Origin: Patescibacteria group bacterium
GTDB taxonomy: Bacteria; Patescibacteria; Microgenomatia; Levybacterales; UBA12049
Direction of reading: 5' to 3'
Length of the DNA stretch: 36,666 bases
Assembly: GCA_023379465.1 (NCBI GenBank)
Contig: JAMCTM010000016.1
Coordinates: 1-36,666, forward strand
Shown: positions 16,637 through 28,000 of the stretch, in pieces
How the letters are laid out: each line of letters begins with the position of its first letter
How positions within the stretch are numbered: position 1 is the first letter of the stretch
Translations under genes and position numbers: made by a program
Notes under the pieces: generated by a model
Told to the model about the DNA's origin: nothing
What the model saw: only the letters and a program-made list of their open reading frames with translations
The model's database searches: none

Positions 16637-16653
16637 AAAGAAGGTGAGAAAAC

Positions 16654-16929
16654 ATGAGAGAGCTTAAACAATTGCCGGATTTCAAAAACGAAGATGAAGA
16701 GCGGGAGTTTTGGGCAAATCATAATTTACTTGATTACTTTGACATAAACAAAGCAATTGTCAATCCTATGTTTCCAAATCTTAAACCATCAACCAGAAGC
16801 ATTACTCTTCGCTTGCCGGAATGGCTTTTTGGCTCATTAAAGACAATTGCCAATAAACGGGATGTGCCGTATCAGTCGCTAATGAAGATGTTTTTGGCCG
16901 AAAAGGTCAAAGAAGAAACCGCGACATAA
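16654..16929 (+). CDS. CopG/BrnA-type antitoxin
   Basis: A 91-residue protein of the BrnA/CopG antitoxin type. The N-terminal half, FWANHNLLDYFDINKA, is the toxin-facing part; the C-terminal half, STRSITLRLPEWLFGSLK then VPYQSLMKMFLAEK, is the ribbon-helix-helix DNA-binding segment that usually represses its own operon. A good ribosome binding site, GAAGGTGAG, precedes the ATG. The upstream toxin gene is broken, so this is an orphan or may act on a related toxin elsewhere. Confidence 0.82.
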   Translation: MRELKQLPDFKNEDEEREFWANHNLLDYFDINKAIVNPMFPNLKPSTRSITLRLPEWLFGSLKTIANKRDVPYQSLMKMFLAEKVKEETAT

Positions 16930-16961
16930 AATTAAATTGTATATTAGAAAACAATATACCC

Positions 16962-16995
16962 TTGACAAATCCCAAAATTAGTACTAATATTGGGA
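16962..16995 (+). promoter_or_regulatory. Promoter overlapped by a 26-base palindrome
   Basis: TTGACA (16962-16967), 17 bases, TAATAT (16985-16990). An almost perfect inverted repeat spans 16970-16995: TCCCAAAATTAGT and ACTAATATTGGGA pair at 12 of 13 positions. It covers the spacer and the -10 box, a classic repressor site. The ATG at 16998 follows two bases after it, predicting a leaderless mRNA. Confidence 0.75.
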
Positions 16996-16997
16996 AT

Positions 16998-18173
16998 ATG
17001 ATCCCAAGATCAATAGAAGATTTGGTACTATCGAGCCTAACTGCCTCGCGTAAGTTAATCCTGGTTCTGGGAGCGCGTCAAGTGGGGAAAACCACCCTCA
17101 TTAAAGATATCGGCAGCGCATTAGAAGGAGAAGGAAGGAAGGTTTTATATCTTAACTGCGATTTGAGCGAGGATATTACCGCGATCAATACCGCTTCAAA
17201 GGCAGTTTTAGAGAGGTTGCTCGTGCTGCCAAAGGCGGACGTTTTACTTATTGACGAGGCTCAGAGACTTGATAATCCGGGACTCAGCTTAAAAATCATC
17301 CACGATAATTTTCCACAGGTGCGAGTTTTAGCTACCGGTTCTTCGAGTTTTGATCTAAAAAATAAATTAAGCGATCCCCTAACCGGTCGGTATTTGGATT
17401 TCACTTTATATCCGTTTTCCTTTACGGAGGTTTTGGGTTTAACCGGTTCCGCAAACGAGATTCTCTTAAAAAATCGGGCTAATGAACTTTTGCCCCACGC
17501 AGTGTTGTACGGACTGTATCCGGAGGTATATCTGGAAACTAATATTGGCCAAAAACAAATACTGCTCGGCAAACTCGTTGAGAGCTATTTATTTAAAGAT
17601 ATTCTAACTTTTCAGAGAGTTAAAAACGCGCAAGCAATTAAAGATTTAACAAAAGCATTAGCGTATCAGATTGGTTCCGAGGTAAATGAAAATGAGCTTT
17701 CCCGGAGACTCAAAATAGATCGTAAAACTGTAGTAAGCTACTTGGATGTTTTGGAAAAAGCCTACGTCATTGTCAGTGCCCACCCCTATTCTAAAAACCC
17801 AAGACGCGAGATAGGCAAAAACTATAAAATTTACTTTGTTGATTTAGGTATTAGGAATGCCTTAATCGGCGACTTTAATCCCATTACGCTTAGAGCTGAT
17901 CTGGGTGCCGTGTGGGAGAATTTTCTTTTTATGGAGAGAAGAAAGTTATTTGCCAACTCTCAAAAAAGCCTCACCTCATATTTCTGGAGAAGCTATTCAG
18001 GTTCAGAGGTTGATTACATTGAAAAAATTTCAAACAAAGATATTCAAGCGTTTGAATTTAAATATAGAGGGGCGTCATTAAGCAAAGGGGCGGGCTCGTT
18101 TATTAGTCAATACAATACAGAGGTAAAATTAGTTAACAAGGAGAATTATCTAGGGTTTCTCCAAGCCGCATAG
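16998..18173 (+). CDS. AAA ATPase with DUF4143 domain
   Basis: From the ATG at 16998 the protein has 391 residues. The N-terminal AAA_14 domain has Walker A LGARQVGKTT (about 24-33), Walker B VLLIDEAQRL and the sensor-like ATGSSS. The segment LTGRYLDFTLYPFSFTEVL is typical of this family. The C-terminal DUF4143 part ends with SGSEVDYI and QAFEFKYR, the D and E-x-K residues of a PD-(D/E)XK-like fold. These proteins are widespread, often near mobile or defence genes; their role is not settled. A TTG at 16962 is not the start because it is the -35 box of the gene's own promoter. The -10 region carries a long palindrome, so tight repression is likely. Confidence 0.85.
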   Translation: MIPRSIEDLVLSSLTASRKLILVLGARQVGKTTLIKDIGSALEGEGRKVLYLNCDLSEDITAINTASKAVLERLLVLPKADVLLIDEAQRLDNPGLSLKIIHDNFPQVRVLATGSSSFDLKNKLSDPLTGRYLDFTLYPFSFTEVLGLTGSANEILLKNRANELLPHAVLYGLYPEVYLETNIGQKQILLGKLVESYLFKDILTFQRVKNAQAIKDLTKALAYQIGSEVNENELSRRLKIDRKTVVSYLDVLEKAYVIVSAHPYSKNPRREIGKNYKIYFVDLGIRNALIGDFNPITLRADLGAVWENFLFMERRKLFANSQKSLTSYFWRSYSGSEVDYIEKISNKDIQAFEFKYRGASLSKGAGSFISQYNTEVKLVNKENYLGFLQAA

Positions 18174-18293
18174 AACTTTACCTGAAAGGTAGAACAGCTT
18201 CGCCGCCTTGGGTTTTTAAGCTGTAAGATTCCTTTTCTCATTGCGTCAATTTTTGCGGCAACATCTCGGATTGCCCCCCGTGTATTGGTTGGT

Positions 18294-18322
18294 TTGACAA
18301 TGATATATACAAGTGTTATACT
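18294..18322 (+). promoter_or_regulatory. Consensus promoter of the RelB-like antitoxin
   Basis: TTGACA (18294-18299), 17 bases, TATACT (18317-18322), with a TG one base upstream of the -10 box (extended -10). The ATG at 18331 is eight bases on, so the mRNA would be leaderless or have one or two leader bases. Confidence 0.8.
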
Positions 18323-18330
18323 TCCGTTAT

Positions 18331-18579
18331 ATGAACACAGCATCAGTACTTTTTAGAACAGAACCGGAAATAAAAACAAAGGCTCAAAAAATCGCAAATG
18401 AGCTCGGCATTAGCCTGAGCGTCGTGTTGAATGGGTTTTTAAGAGAGTTTGTAAAAACAAAAACAGTAACATTTACTACCGAAGAACTTACTCCGTACGC
18501 AAAAGAGGGAATTAAAAAGGCAAAAAAGAGTTTTATCAAACAAAAACATAATCGTCTATATCCTCCGGTTGGCACTTGA
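18331..18579 (+). CDS. RelB/DinJ-like antitoxin (orphan)
   Basis: An 82-residue protein. The N-terminal part, MNTASVLFRTEPEIKTKAQK, then LGISLSVVLNGFLREFV, is the ribbon-helix-helix region of the RelB/DinJ antitoxins; the rest is a charged toxin-binding tail. The usual RelE/YafQ toxin gene does not follow. Instead a promoter overlapping its stop codon drives a small open frame and a possible BECR-fold nuclease gene. It may pair with that gene or have lost its partner. The start at 18331 is set by the promoter; an upstream start at 18313 would lie inside the promoter. Confidence 0.8.
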   Translation: MNTASVLFRTEPEIKTKAQKIANELGISLSVVLNGFLREFVKTKTVTFTTEELTPYAKEGIKKAKKSFIKQKHNRLYPPVGT

Positions 18580-18604
18580 CAGTTTTACCCTTTTACTATA
18601 AACT
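18576..18604 (+). promoter_or_regulatory. Promoter overlapping the stop of the RelB-like gene
   Basis: TTGACA at 18576-18581 includes the TGA stop (18577-18579) of the antitoxin gene. The -10 is either TATAAA (18597-18602, 15-base spacer) or TAAACT (18599-18604, 17-base spacer). Transcription would start just before the 17-codon frame at 18613. Confidence 0.55.
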
Positions 18605-18612
18605 ATCACTTG

Positions 18613-18666
18613 ATGGTTCATGGTAATCCGCCAAGCCATATTGAAATAATTAAAGAATATGCCTAG
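18613..18666 (+). CDS. 17-residue upstream open frame
   Basis: ATG at 18613 opens a short frame encoding MVHGNPPSHIEIIKEYA, ending at TAG 18664-18666. The next gene starts at ATG 18659, inside the last codons, so translation of the small frame could deliver ribosomes to the nuclease-like gene. It could be a leader peptide or the leftover front of a deleted gene. It starts within a few bases of the predicted transcript start. Confidence 0.35.
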   Translation: MVHGNPPSHIEIIKEYA

Positions 18667-19087
18667 TTTAAAAAAAGTAAAAAGTGAGGCATGGATTTAT
18701 TACAATAAGTGGCGTAAAGAGAAAACTCACGCGCCTGCTTTCAAAAGTGAGGTTAGAGTTTCATTGATGGGCTGGAGACATATATCGGGAGCCGCAGGGT
18801 ATAAGAAACGACCGTTGCATGACACTTATAGAAGATTAAAATTGCTTCCTTACGCTAAAGAGATTATTGAAAAATCAACGACCATACAAAATATTACAAC
18901 AAAGGGCAAGAGAACATTTTACGCTTTAGAAGCTATGATAATGGTTAAAGAGGATAGAAAAGAAGATTTGCGAAAGGTAAGAGTTATTCTTGTTGAGGAT
19001 GCAAAAGGAAATAAAATTTTTTACTCAGTGATGGATAAAAAACAGAAGGGGAAAAAGATGCAAAAAAGTGGAACGCCTCACGCTTAG
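18659..19087 (+). CDS. Possible BECR-fold nuclease (copy A)
   Basis: A basic 142-residue protein. The core VRVSLMGWRHISG, then KRPLHDTYRRLKLLPYAKEI, then TFYALEAMIMV and VRVILVEDAKGNKIFYSVM, matches the pattern of small phage-associated BECR nucleases (barnase, EndoU, colicin E5/D, RelE-like), with a conserved His in the GW/F-H motif and a final FySVM strand. It is clearly related to the protein at 31304-31717 (same order of motifs). Catalysis is inferred, not shown. Hairpins follow its stop. Its neighbours are a RelB-like antitoxin upstream and a Fic gene downstream, so it may be a toxin. Confidence 0.5.
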   Translation: MPSLKKVKSEAWIYYNKWRKEKTHAPAFKSEVRVSLMGWRHISGAAGYKKRPLHDTYRRLKLLPYAKEIIEKSTTIQNITTKGKRTFYALEAMIMVKEDRKEDLRKVRVILVEDAKGNKIFYSVMDKKQKGKKMQKSGTPHA

Positions 19088-19108
19088 GTTTTTAACTTTA
19101 GCGTCATG

Positions 19109-19138
19109 GAGAGTGAAAACTCTCTCGTTCCACGAGAG
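19109..19138 (+). promoter_or_regulatory. Two overlapping, mutually exclusive hairpins
   Basis: GAGAGT-GAAA-ACTCTC (19109-19124) and CTCTCGT-TCC-ACGAGAG (19122-19138) are both perfect stems that share CTC at 19122-19124, so only one can be fully formed at a time. As DNA, the second is a 7-3-7 palindrome upstream of the Fic gene and could be an operator; as RNA, the pair could switch transcription between the nuclease-like and Fic genes. Confidence 0.5.
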
Positions 19139-19191
19139 ATATTATAACAAGCGATATATAGTTTGTCAATTCTAAAAAAAAGAGTTTTATT

Positions 19192-20184
19192 ATGGATGAG
19201 GCATTTGAAAAACTAACAAAGAAAAAAAAGGAACTGGATACATATAGACCTCTGCCGCCGGAGCTGGTAAAAAATCTTGAAGAATGGTTGGATGTTGAGC
19301 TGACGTATACCTCAAACGCCATCGAAGGCAACACACTAACGCGTCTGGAAACAGCCTTAGTTATCGAAAAAGGCATTACGGTTGAGGGAAAGAGTCTGCG
19401 GGAGCACTTAGAGGCAATAAATCATAAAAAGGCATTGGAAGAAATTAGAGAACTCGCCAAAAAAGGACATCGGTTTTTAGAAGAACGGGACATTTTGAAT
19501 ATCCACGCTCTTATCCTTAAAGGGATAGATGATGAATGGGCGGGGAGATACAGGCAGGTGCCCGTTCGGATTTCCGGCTCGGATCTCGTTTTGCCAAACT
19601 GCGTGAAAGTACCAAGTCTTATGAAGGATTTTACGCGATGGCTTACAACAATTGCCGGCGAGCATCCTGTCAAGATTGCCGCCGACGCTCATTATAAACT
19701 GGTTTCTATTCATCCATGGGTTGATGGTAACGGGAGAACCTCACGGCTTTTAATGGACTTGATACTTATTCAGGCAGGCTTTCCGCCGGCCATCATCCAA
19801 AAAGAAGAACGAAGACTTTATTTCAACAGTCTTAAGGAAGCACAGATGGCAGGGGGCATTCAAAAATTTTATGATTTGATGATCCAAGCGGAAGCCAGAG
19901 CGCTTGATATTTATCTTAACGCCGCGAAAGGAGAACTCGCGCCCATAGGATTAAAAGAAGAAAAATTACTTAAAATAGGACAGCTGGCGAAAACAGCCGG
20001 TATTTCCGCGTCGGCACTGCGATTCTATGTTGGGCGGGGGCTTATAGCACCGGAAGCGCATAGCGAAGGCGGATTTATGCTTTTTAAGCAAGGCATCGCG
20101 GAAAAAATAAAAAAGATTAAAAAACTGCAAAGAGAAGAGCGGCTAAGCATAAACGCGATAAGAAAAAGTTTAGAGGGCAGCTGA
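19192..20184 (+). CDS. Fic-domain AMP transferase fused to a MerR-like HTH
   Basis: A 330-residue protein. The Fic motif HPWVDGNGRTSR (174-185) is complete, so the enzyme should transfer AMP or a similar group to a protein hydroxyl. The inhibitory helix SNAIEGN (41-47) fits the [ST]xxxE[GN] rule and lies N-terminal to the Fic core, a class II, self-inhibited arrangement. Residues about 259-330 form a MerR-like HTH (KIGQLAKTAGISASALRFYV, then GLIAPEA), where most Fic proteins of this size have a winged helix instead. It may bind its own promoter, where a palindrome sits at 19122-19138. The target protein is unknown. Confidence 0.88.
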   Translation: MDEAFEKLTKKKKELDTYRPLPPELVKNLEEWLDVELTYTSNAIEGNTLTRLETALVIEKGITVEGKSLREHLEAINHKKALEEIRELAKKGHRFLEERDILNIHALILKGIDDEWAGRYRQVPVRISGSDLVLPNCVKVPSLMKDFTRWLTTIAGEHPVKIAADAHYKLVSIHPWVDGNGRTSRLLMDLILIQAGFPPAIIQKEERRLYFNSLKEAQMAGGIQKFYDLMIQAEARALDIYLNAAKGELAPIGLKEEKLLKIGQLAKTAGISASALRFYVGRGLIAPEAHSEGGFMLFKQGIAEKIKKIKKLQREERLSINAIRKSLEGS

Positions 20185-20196
20185 GCTCGGAACGCT

Positions 20197-22658
<2,462 letters not shown>

Positions 22659-22662
<4 letters not shown>

Positions 22663-24110
22663 GTAAATTCGGGAAATCCTTCTTGCGCCAGTTTCCTAAA
22701 CTCCTTAAACGTTGAGGCTGTCTCCATGAGCCGATTAAGTTTTTCCCTAAAACCGCTTTTTGTCTCGTAATTTTTTACCAAGGAAAGCCGTGTTTTTTCC
22801 AGGTCAATTTTGTCAATTTTTCCAAGCCAAATGAGGGAGGCTATCATTATTTGGACAGGAACAGGGACACTGATATAGCCTATCTGGTTAAAAAAACGCG
22901 TCAGATTTTGTCCCCGCGAAATCATCTCCCGAATGTCCGAAGACAGCTCCGTTTGAAACCGCATAAACCGGCGGGCGTACTCATACTGTTTTAATAAACG
23001 CAGAAGTTCGTAACCGGTATCTCTTAGCAGGTCCGATTGGGTTTGGCGCCCCACCCGGGTTACCGAGAGAAAGATATTGATTGGAGGCCGTCTTCCGGCA
23101 AAGTACTGCTCTGCGTCAAAGTAGATGTGGCCGTCGGTCATGGACATGAGGTTTGTTTGGATATAACCGGTAAGGTCTCCTCCGGTGCTTTCGGCTACAG
23201 GCAGACAGGTTAAGGTTACCTGATTGCCGTTAATCAGAAACGATCCTGCCCTTTCCATGAGCTTTGACTGGACATGAAAAATGTCTCCCGGATAGCTTTC
23301 GCGCCCTGGAAGGCTGTTGGCCAAAAGGGCGATTTCCCGATAGTATTTGGCGTGCATAGTTAAATCATCGAGTATCAATAGGCTGTCCCGTCCCATGTCC
23401 CGGAAATACTCGGCAATGGCCATGGCCGTGTAGGGCGCCAGATAGACCTCGCCCGGACTGGCGTATGAGTCGGCCGCGACAATAATGCAGTTGTCCATTA
23501 CGCCTTTTTTAAGCAAAAAGGCATCGGTTTCCTTTATGGCGTTTTTCCGTTTGCCAATGGCGGCGTAAATACACACGGTGCCGCGTTTTGCCTGAGAAAG
23601 CATAGTCGAAAGGAGAAAATGGGTTTTGCCCGACTGCCTGTCTCCGATAACAAGCTCTCTCTGACCAAATCCCAAAGGGAGCAAAAGGTCAACAACGGAA
23701 ATGCCTGTTTCCAAAAAGCTGGAGATGCGCGACCTTTGTCCAATGCCCAAAGGGGGAGCTTCGATTGCCCGTTTTTCCGGAACAAAACTTTTCTGCCGTC
23801 TGGTGGTGAGGGAATGTCCCAGGGTATTAATCATGTGTCCCAAGAGCCCCTCTCCTGCTGAAATACTTAAGGGTACACCGGTTCGGGCCGCTTTTGTTTT
23901 TGACTTAAGGGGGGATCGGGACAAGGCCAAAACCCAGGCTCCGTCTCGGTCAAGGGCCATAACCTGTCCGTGGGTTTCGTTTTCAAAGGTTACGCCTTCG
24001 CCAATCTTGGCTCCGCTAAGTCCGGAAATTCGTATCAGAAACTCGTTTGTTTGGGTAATTTCTCCCACTTCTCCTATTTTTTCGATGCAGTAAGCAAATG
24101 AATGTACCAT
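22659..24110 (-). CDS. F1-like ATPase alpha subunit
   Basis: A 483-residue protein with the alpha-type P-loop GDRQSGKT (156-163), LLILDDLTMHAKYYREI in the Walker B region, LPGRESYPGDIFHVQSKLME, and the arginine finger Arg352 in FLSVTRVGRQTQ that completes the catalytic site of a neighbouring beta. The N-terminal beta-barrel lacks the long N-terminal helix that anchors delta in true ATP synthases: the protein begins almost directly with the barrel (MVHSFAYCIEKIGEVGEI). This agrees with the absence of a delta gene. It starts two bases after the c-like gene. Confidence 0.92.
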
Positions 24111-24112
24111 TT

Positions 24113-25038
<926 letters not shown>

Positions 25039-28000
25039 ATGGACCTGCCCAAATTCTCCAGGATTATAAACATATCCGAAGCGGCCAGACTGCTTGGGAT
25101 TTCGACCAAAACACTGCGACGGTGGGAACGGGAGGGCAAAATAATTCCTTCAAGGACAGCGGGGGGGCAAAGAAGATACACCCTGAATCAAATTGAGAAT
25201 TTTAGAAACAGCACCTCAAAAAAAATAAGATACCGGGTTAAAATTAAAAGGATTAAGAGAATAATAAAAGGGAGATTAGGTCTAAGCAGAGGCCTTTTGT
25301 TAAGTCCGAAACAGAGGTTTCTTTTTGCCGGGGGATTTTCGCTTATTTTGCTTTTTGCGGCCTCTATCTTTTTTATATCGGGATTTTCTTCGCATCCCAA
25401 ACCCGCTCTTTTGGCAAAGAAGAATATCCCCCGTCAGGATTCGGCGGTACTTGGCGCTTCGATTATGAACCCGGGCTTTGTTTTTAGCGTTAATGTGCCG
25501 GCGGATTTTGGCTCTGATGCCCTGTTTGACAAAAATGTTAATATTAAAGGAGAGCTTACCGCTGCCAATATCATTAACTCCATAAAGCAGGGAACGGGGA
25601 TAAAGGTTGAGAACGGTCAGAACCCCACGGTTTCCAATACCGGCGTTTTGTCTTTGCAGGGCTCAACAGGCGCGCTTTCTCTAACAGCCGGTTCCGGGAT
25701 AACAATAAGCGGCCTAACTATCACAAATAGCGGCATTACCGCCTTAACGGCCGGCACAGGCATTTCTGTTTCGGGTTCAACTATTACCAATTCCGACACC
25801 GGCTCTTCCCAGGATATTTTTAAAAACATCGCGGTCTCGGGGCAAACCACCATTGCCGCTGGTTCAAACTCCGACACCCTTACCTTTGCCAGCGGCACCG
25901 GCATTGCCATTACCACCGATTCTACCAATAAAAAGCTTACCATTGCCTCGAGCCTTGCCGGCAACTGGCAAAGGGACGCGACTAACGGTTACGTGTATCT
26001 TGTCAATTCAACCGATAAAGTGGGCATAGGTACTTCTTTGCCCTCGACTGCCTTGGATGTTTCCGGCGCCTCAACCCTGGCGGGTTCGGTTGCACTCGGA
26101 GGAACATCAGCGGACAATATTACCTTTACCGGGAGATTGGCAAACGGCACCAGTATTCTTCCCGGCACCGATTTAGGCAGTGATTTGGGTTCGTCTTCGC
26201 ACCGCTTTAATAATGTATGGGCGGCAAATATAAACAGCAACAGCTCTCAGTCTTTTGCGGGGCAGACAACCTTTTCCTATGCGCCAACCTCAACTGCTAT
26301 TACCCAAGCCTCTGTTCTTATTAATCCCACGGCTCCTGTTACCAACGGCCAGCTTTTAGGGCTTGGGGTTGCCGGCTACCAAAGGGCCTTGATTGACGCG
26401 GAAGGGGATATAATTTTAGGCTATAACGGATTAACCTCGGCTCCTGTTACGGATTATCCTTTGACCATCTACGGCCATAACGCCGCCAATGTTTCCTACA
26501 TTGACACCTCGGGCAATGCCTACTTTGCCGGCAACCTCGGCATCGGCACCACCAATCCTTCCTCTTTCAGTCTCCAAACAGCAGGCAGTATCGGGCCTAA
26601 TGCAACCAATACCTATAACCTTGGCTCATCTTCTTTACAATGGGCAAATGTATACGGACAAACCTTTTACGCAAACGCAACAGCGGGTCAAACAGTTGCC
26701 TCTGCCTCCTGTATTACCTCCATAGGAGGAATTGTTACAGGAAGCGGTGCCTGTCCAGGAAGTTCTACTTCTCTTTACTGGAACCAGCAGTCAGGCGCTC
26801 TCTTTCCCAACAACTCAACAGTTGATCTTTTAGTTGGAGGCCAGGCAACCTCAAGTGCAAAGTTTGCCGTGCTCAATGTTAATTCGGGTACTCCTGTCGC
26901 ATCTGTTGCGGGAAATATGGTGCTTGGCTCCTCCGGAGGAACAACAAGAACCATTGGGGCAGAGGCCATGAATAACCTTCAGCTTGGTGACGCTAACACC
27001 GGAGGCATAGCCCTTGCCCCTGCCGGTTCAACCGCTCTCTTTGTGGCCAACGGGGGAAACGTGGGAGTGGGGACAAATAATCCTGTAGGGCAACTAAATG
27101 TACAAAGCAGTTCTTATCGGACAGGACAAACTGTTTTAAGCGATGGCGTAACCGGCGCCCCGCCATCGTATCCCAACAGCTTCAAACCATCGCTCACGGT
27201 ACAAACGAGTGAAGTTACTGGATCACGACCTCTGTTCTTTGGATATAACAACAGTGGTTCCTGGGCATCTTACCTGACAGCTGGGGCTTGCGGCACCTTC
27301 GATCAGATGTGTCTTGACATGGGTGATACCGCAGTTGCCTTTTACACTGCTCTTCAAAATCAAGGCAACACCTTAAATATTGGAGGCGGTTCATCCACGG
27401 ATGGAACATTCGCAGCCGTAGATATTATTCCCAACACTACCATAAGTGGAACATTGGGGGTTACAGGAGCAACTACCTTATCCTCAACCCTAGGAGTAAC
27501 AGGAGCTTCCACCTTTACAGGTCTTGCCACCTTTAATGGGGGGGCAACTATTGCATCAGGCCAAAACTTAACAGTCTCAGGCAGTGTAGCCTCTAACCTT
27601 ATCCCGTCTGTAACAGATACCTACAACCTTGGTTCCTCCTCTTTGGAGTGGAATAATATCTATGCGAAGAGTCTGATAGTCAATGGCGCAACCATTGCCA
27701 GTTATTGGCAAAGAGGGAATGGTGCTCTCTCTCCCACCAACATAACCGATGATTTCTTGCTTGGTGGAATCTCCACCCCATCAGCCAAGTTTGCTTTTCT
27801 TAATGTGGCAGGGGGGACACCAACCGCCAGTGTCTCCGGCAACCTTTCCCTGGCTGTGCCGACAACAGCGGGAGCAAACACACTTAATCTATTAAACAAC
27901 AGCTCATTAAATATCCAGAGAAGCCCTGGAGGAGACGCGGGCTTAACCTCCACTCTCTACCTTGGAAACGACGGCAACGTGGGAATTGGTACAACGGCAC

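Noticed and set aside
16962..16997. TTG at 16962 as the start of the DUF4143 ATPase
   Set aside because: The TTG is the first triplet of the -35 box TTGACA of the gene's own promoter, so the codon would not be transcribed.
18146..18343. Minus-strand frame of 65 residues between the ATPase and the RelB-like gene
   Set aside because: It overlaps the end of one gene and the promoter of the next. Its sequence (including NPRRRSC) looks like translated intergenic DNA; a decayed gene remains possible but is unsupported.
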